DNA of 64,000 nucleotides, from assembly GCA_052161605.1 (NCBI GenBank), contig CP197409.1. One strand, written 5' to 3'. Made by a program: the position numbers and the translations under genes. The notes under the pieces were generated by a model, which ran no database searches, was not told where the DNA came from, and saw only the letters and a program-made list of their open reading frames with translations. Origin of the DNA: JBKCUI01 sp052161605. GTDB taxonomy: Bacteria > Planctomycetota > Planctomycetia > Pirellulales > Pirellulaceae. Shown in pieces: positions 61,115 to 64,000 of the stretch; positions within the stretch are counted from its first letter, which is position 1, and each line of letters opens with the position of its first letter.

Positions 61115-62413
61115 TTAGCGTTGAATTCGATTGGTAGAGGTGCGATTTTTTGCGGTGCGTTGTATGGTCGTTCCGTGCGAGGTAACTTGGACCTCGCGCG
61201 GGCCGATGACCCGTGCCGTCAATCGGCCTTTGTAGTCGGTGTCCTCCACGGTGATCAGATCATCCTGGCCACCACTACTCAATGCTCGACCATGAGTTTC
61301 TACTACGATGCCTGCCGTTTGCACGACGATCTTGATAGCATCACCCGCTTGAACCAAAGTCTGAGTACCAGCTTCCGAGGCCCGAATCACTTGGTTCGTG
61401 CTCATCGAACGTTTTAATTCCTTGCCAATCAAATCATCAAAACTTGTAAAGTAATCATCCGAGTCGATCTTCAGATTCCGAGGCATGGGGACATGAACGA
61501 GATCTTCCACTCGCAAGATATGCCCCTTGGAAAGTTGCCTGCTACTTGCAACTACCAGATCGGGTAATTGAATGGTCGCGGGAATGGTAATGGTGTATTC
61601 CCCTTGCGGATCCTTTAGCAACAGTTCAAAAATCTGTTCGCCATCCCAAGGTGGTTCTCCTCCCGTGACGCCTAGAATTTGACGACGCTGAACAAGGTGA
61701 GGTGCTACCTCAGGCGTGATGATAGGAAAAACTTTCCAGGGAACATTCGCGTCAGCCTTAGTTTGTAGATAGTTCGTAATTGCTTGTGTCGCAATTCGCT
61801 CCGCCTGTACAACAACAGTAGGGCTGGTGTTGGTGGGAACGAATCGATCGCGATCAGGAACTGTTTTCAATCCGGGGCGGGTGAAAGGGGATGTAGACTG
61901 GGGTGGCGTATTGGTCGGGCCGCTAGCTAATCGGTACATACTCGATAATGGATTCTCGACGATGGGTGCTGACTGGGTGGCTACGGATACCGTTTGCGTT
62001 ACTCGAGAAACTCGGCACGAAGCCCCCCCCTCCCAACGAAATTGAGCAGGGTTGTATCCTCTACGTTGCAATATTTCCTTGATATCGTCGACCGTTAGGG
62101 ACTGTGTCTTGCCGAGAATAGGTGAAGGCCCTAAGGGCAAGGACTCGAGTTTCGATTGCCATTCAGCGGGGGCTTTGACCTGGACGATATCACCAAGCTT
62201 GAGCAGGTTGCTGTCCACATCGACACTCGTCTTCATTTGCAATGTCGCCATCGTCGACAATGAGGAGTTCGTACCATAATTGGATTGAGCAAGGACACCC
62301 TGTGAGACGAACGCAATAACCCAGCAGCAAGCGAGGCGCATAGCGACTATCGCGTGGCTCGATGCTCGCAACACAGATCGATTTGTACGATTGCTAAGTA
62401 GGTATTCGTTCAT
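61115..62413 (-). CDS. flgA: Flagella basal body P-ring formation protein
   Basis: 432 residues, longer than the usual ~220-330 because of an N-terminal region of about 190 residues. A membrane/signal segment (IVAMRLACCWVIAFVSQGVL) leads. The C-terminal SAF-type domain fits FlgA: LSKGHILRVEDLVHVPMP, LIGKELKRSMSTNQVIRAS, LVQAGDAIKIVVQTAGIVVE and LTARVIGPREVQV. FlgA is the periplasmic chaperone that helps assemble the P ring. flgH and flgG flank it in the same orientation; no flgI is visible in the window. Confidence 0.88.
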   Translation of the reverse strand: MNEYLLSNRTNRSVLRASSHAIVAMRLACCWVIAFVSQGVLAQSNYGTNSSLSTMATLQMKTSVDVDSNLLKLGDIVQVKAPAEWQSKLESLPLGPSPILGKTQSLTVDDIKEILQRRGYNPAQFRWEGGASCRVSRVTQTVSVATQSAPIVENPLSSMYRLASGPTNTPPQSTSPFTRPGLKTVPDRDRFVPTNTSPTVVVQAERIATQAITNYLQTKADANVPWKVFPIITPEVAPHLVQRRQILGVTGGEPPWDGEQIFELLLKDPQGEYTITIPATIQLPDLVVASSRQLSKGHILRVEDLVHVPMPRNLKIDSDDYFTSFDDLIGKELKRSMSTNQVIRASEAGTQTLVQAGDAIKIVVQTAGIVVETHGRALSSGGQDDLITVEDTDYKGRLTARVIGPREVQVTSHGTTIQRTAKNRTSTNRIQR

Positions 62414-62428
62414 GGTATGGGACTAAAC

Positions 62429-63232
62429 CTATCGTCGTAGATTTGCAATCTGTTGCAAGATTTGGTCTCCTGCTTGGATCGCTTGGGAGTTCAGTTCGAA
62501 TCCACGTTGCGTTGTGATCAAGTCGATAAGCTCCCGGACTGGTTCCACATTGGACTTCTCCAGTGAACCTTGGCGAATGATGCCAAAGCCGTCGAGTCCT
62601 GGTTGCCCCTGAATGGCTGGTCCACTGGCATCCGTTAGTTGGTAGAGATTTTCGCCCACTTTGAGCAATCCATCTGGATTGATAAAGTTGGCCATCTGTA
62701 CATCCCCTACGGGTTGGAGCTGTTGATTGCCCGGTAGTCGAACGGAGACTTGGCCGTTAGAGCTGATAACAATCGCCGTCGCTCCTTGTGGTATTTGAAT
62801 CGGCGGATCGATCAAGCGGCCTGTCTGGGCCGAACCGATCACTATTTGGCCGTTGGCGTTGAGGTCAAGGTTACCTGAGCGAGTGTATTGCTGGGTTTGC
62901 GAAACGGGATCGAAGACTTGAAAGAATCCGGGTCCCTCTATCGCTACATCCAGCTCGCGACCAGTTTGTTCGATCGTACCTTGTCGAAAGTCCTTCTGCG
63001 TACTTTGCACCCGAGTTCCTAGGCCCACTTGAACTCCGACCGGGGTTGGGTTCTGCTGAGCATCTAGCATCCCTGGATAAGCTTCGGTGCGATAGAGCAA
63101 GTCTTCGAAGTTCGCTCGGTCTCGCTTGAATGCCGTGGTGTTCATGTTGGCGATGTTATTGGCGATCACATCCAGCTTGGTTTGCATGGCATCCATGCCC
63201 GAAGCGGCTGTGTATAGGGTTTGAATACTCAT
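62429..63232 (-). CDS. flgG: Flagellar distal rod protein
   Basis: 267 residues. It has the rod/hook N-terminus LYTAASGMDAMQTKLDVIANNIANMNTTAF, the middle DVAIEGPGFFQVFDP, and the closing helix (REPIDLITTQRGFELNSQAI, IQAGDQILQQIANL). FlgG forms the distal rod spanning the P and L rings. It is the second gene in the flgF-flgG-flgA-flgH run. Confidence 0.95.
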   Translation of the reverse strand: MSIQTLYTAASGMDAMQTKLDVIANNIANMNTTAFKRDRANFEDLLYRTEAYPGMLDAQQNPTPVGVQVGLGTRVQSTQKDFRQGTIEQTGRELDVAIEGPGFFQVFDPVSQTQQYTRSGNLDLNANGQIVIGSAQTGRLIDPPIQIPQGATAIVISSNGQVSVRLPGNQQLQPVGDVQMANFINPDGLLKVGENLYQLTDASGPAIQGQPGLDGFGIIRQGSLEKSNVEPVRELIDLITTQRGFELNSQAIQAGDQILQQIANLRR

Positions 63233-63268
63233 GATTCACCTTGCAAAAATTTTCTAAACGTGATGTTT

Positions 63269-64000
63269 TTAGCTGGCTAGGACTCGTCCGATCAAGTTCC
63301 CGTAGGCTTGATCTTGATGCTGAATAAGTCGCAGATTGGATTCGTAGGCGCGTGAAGCTTCGATGAGCTCCATCATGGCGAGCGTTGGATTGACAGAGGA
63401 TTTCTCTAAGAAGCCACTTACGACTGCTCGTTGATTGGGTGGGACGGGCTGAACCTCTGACAAGCTTTTAAACAGGTTGTCACCAACGCGACTAAGGTCT
63501 CCGACGTTATTCGGACGAACGACCATGAGCGATATTCCAGCTCCATCCTGTTGAATGACACCGTCGTCGCTCACTTCGTAGCGTCGGGATGGATCGATTT
63601 GTATAGGATTACCGTCTAGTCCAAGCACGGGGTCTCCATCGGTCGTGGTCAACAGCCCAGCGTTATTGAATACAAACCCACCCGCGCGGGTCAGGAATTG
63701 CTCGTCGCCACGTCGTACGACGAAGAAGCTGTCCTTGTCGTGGATCGCAAAGTCGGTCTTATTCGCAGTCCGCTCCATGGGGCCGTGTGAAAAACTAGTT
63801 TCGGTCGGCTGGATTTTTACACCGCCTCCGATATCGGCCAGGGTGCCGCTGCCGGGAGTTATCCCACCCTCTTCAACCGCTTTATTGTGTCGCGACTGAA
63901 GAACCGCGAACGATTGCTTGAATCCAGGCGTATTGATGTTCGCGATGTTGTGACTCAACACCTCGAGCCGATGATTTTGTACGTGCGCTCCCGCAGCTGA
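63269..64000 (-). CDS. flgF: Flagellar proximal rod protein (partial, runs off the right edge)
   Basis: The frame is open to the end of the window; the coding part reads SAAGAHVQNHRLEVLSHNIANINTPGFKQ beyond the GTG at 63961, so the true start is outside. It has the FlgF/FlgG pattern (FAIHDKDSFFVVRRGDEQF and the C-terminal VNPTLAMMELIEASRAYESN, QDQAYGNLIGRVL). I call it FlgF from its place just upstream of flgG, but a second FlgG-like protein cannot be excluded. Confidence 0.8.
   Translation of the reverse strand, partial: SAAGAHVQNHRLEVLSHNIANINTPGFKQSFAVLQSRHNKAVEEGGITPGSGTLADIGGGVKIQPTETSFSHGPMERTANKTDFAIHDKDSFFVVRRGDEQFLTRAGGFVFNNAGLLTTTDGDPVLGLDGNPIQIDPSRRYEVSDDGVIQQDGAGISLMVVRPNNVGDLSRVGDNLFKSLSEVQPVPPNQRAVVSGFLEKSSVNPTLAMMELIEASRAYESNLRLIQHQDQAYGNLIGRVLAS

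Noticed and set aside
1..64000. tRNA or rRNA genes
   Set aside because: I looked for T-loop motifs (GGTTCGA-like) and paired acceptor stems by eye and found none convincing; a tRNAscan run would settle it.

Overview
The window looks like chromosomal DNA of a planctomycete, most likely of the Pirellulaceae (Rhodopirellula/Blastopirellula-like). The basis is gene content: a PSCyt1-DUF1549-DUF1553 protein paired with a DUF1501 protein, a DUF1559 protein with the H-x9-G tail typical of the phylum, several Tat-exported Gfo/Idh-like and cytochrome proteins, squalene synthesis by HpnC/HpnD/HpnE, a SUI1-type initiation factor and scattered housekeeping genes instead of long conserved operons. I saw no rRNA, tRNA or CRISPR array. 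Gene assignments rest on motif recognition by eye; no database search was possible.

Layout. 1-4760: right end of a polyketide-synthase locus: the tail of a KS/AT-type PKS, an ACP-aminotransferase-thioesterase protein and a NodB-like deacetylase-fold protein. 4675-8795: lysA and def on the minus strand, then a secreted protein coupled to an ExbB/MotA-family membrane protein. 9276-15165: flagellin and FliD, both enlarged by repeated hook-IN-like modules. 15203-20742: a small membrane protein, an HD-GYP protein, a large redoxin/cytochrome/copper-monooxygenase-like protein and an esterase. 21132-29047: sialidase-like protein, then a minus-strand set hpnC, a fused hpnD-hpnE, a membrane protein and cobA-hemD, divergent from ispH plus a small Cys-rich protein. 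29344-34164: type IIA topoisomerase A and B subunits with a SUI1 factor. 34432-38240: small secreted proteins, a decayed REP-type transposase, a zinc-ribbon membrane protein and an atypical SDR. 38877-40633: rho and rnpA. 40745-45138: secreted proteins. 45481-49209: acpP-fabF, an MscS channel and a lone AstA-like acyltransferase. 49447-53946: HEAAH lipoprotein-like protein, DUF1559 protein, RecQ. 54409-60078: exported cytochrome/DUF1501 pair and an oxidoreductase. 60278-64000: flagellar rod and ring genes flgF-flgG-flgA-flgH.

How they work together. Three functional themes recur. (i) Motility: flagellin, cap, rod, L-ring and P-ring chaperone genes occur in two separate clusters at the two ends. 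(ii) Isoprenoid/lipid supply: IspH feeds the isoprenoid pool used by the adjacent HpnC and HpnDE enzymes, while AcpP/FabF serve fatty-acid elongation. (iii) Secondary metabolism: the left edge carries a split PKS whose ACP, amino-transfer and release steps are in one protein; its thioesterase has Cys in place of the usual nucleophilic Ser and a run of ten A residues lies between the aminotransferase and the thioesterase.

The observations I rate highest are this PKS protein, the HpnD-HpnE fusion, and a matching pair of 26-base palindromic elements, one lying over a transposase relic at 35.5 kb and one forming a hairpin at 40.7 kb, which together look like a REP/RAYT system in decay.
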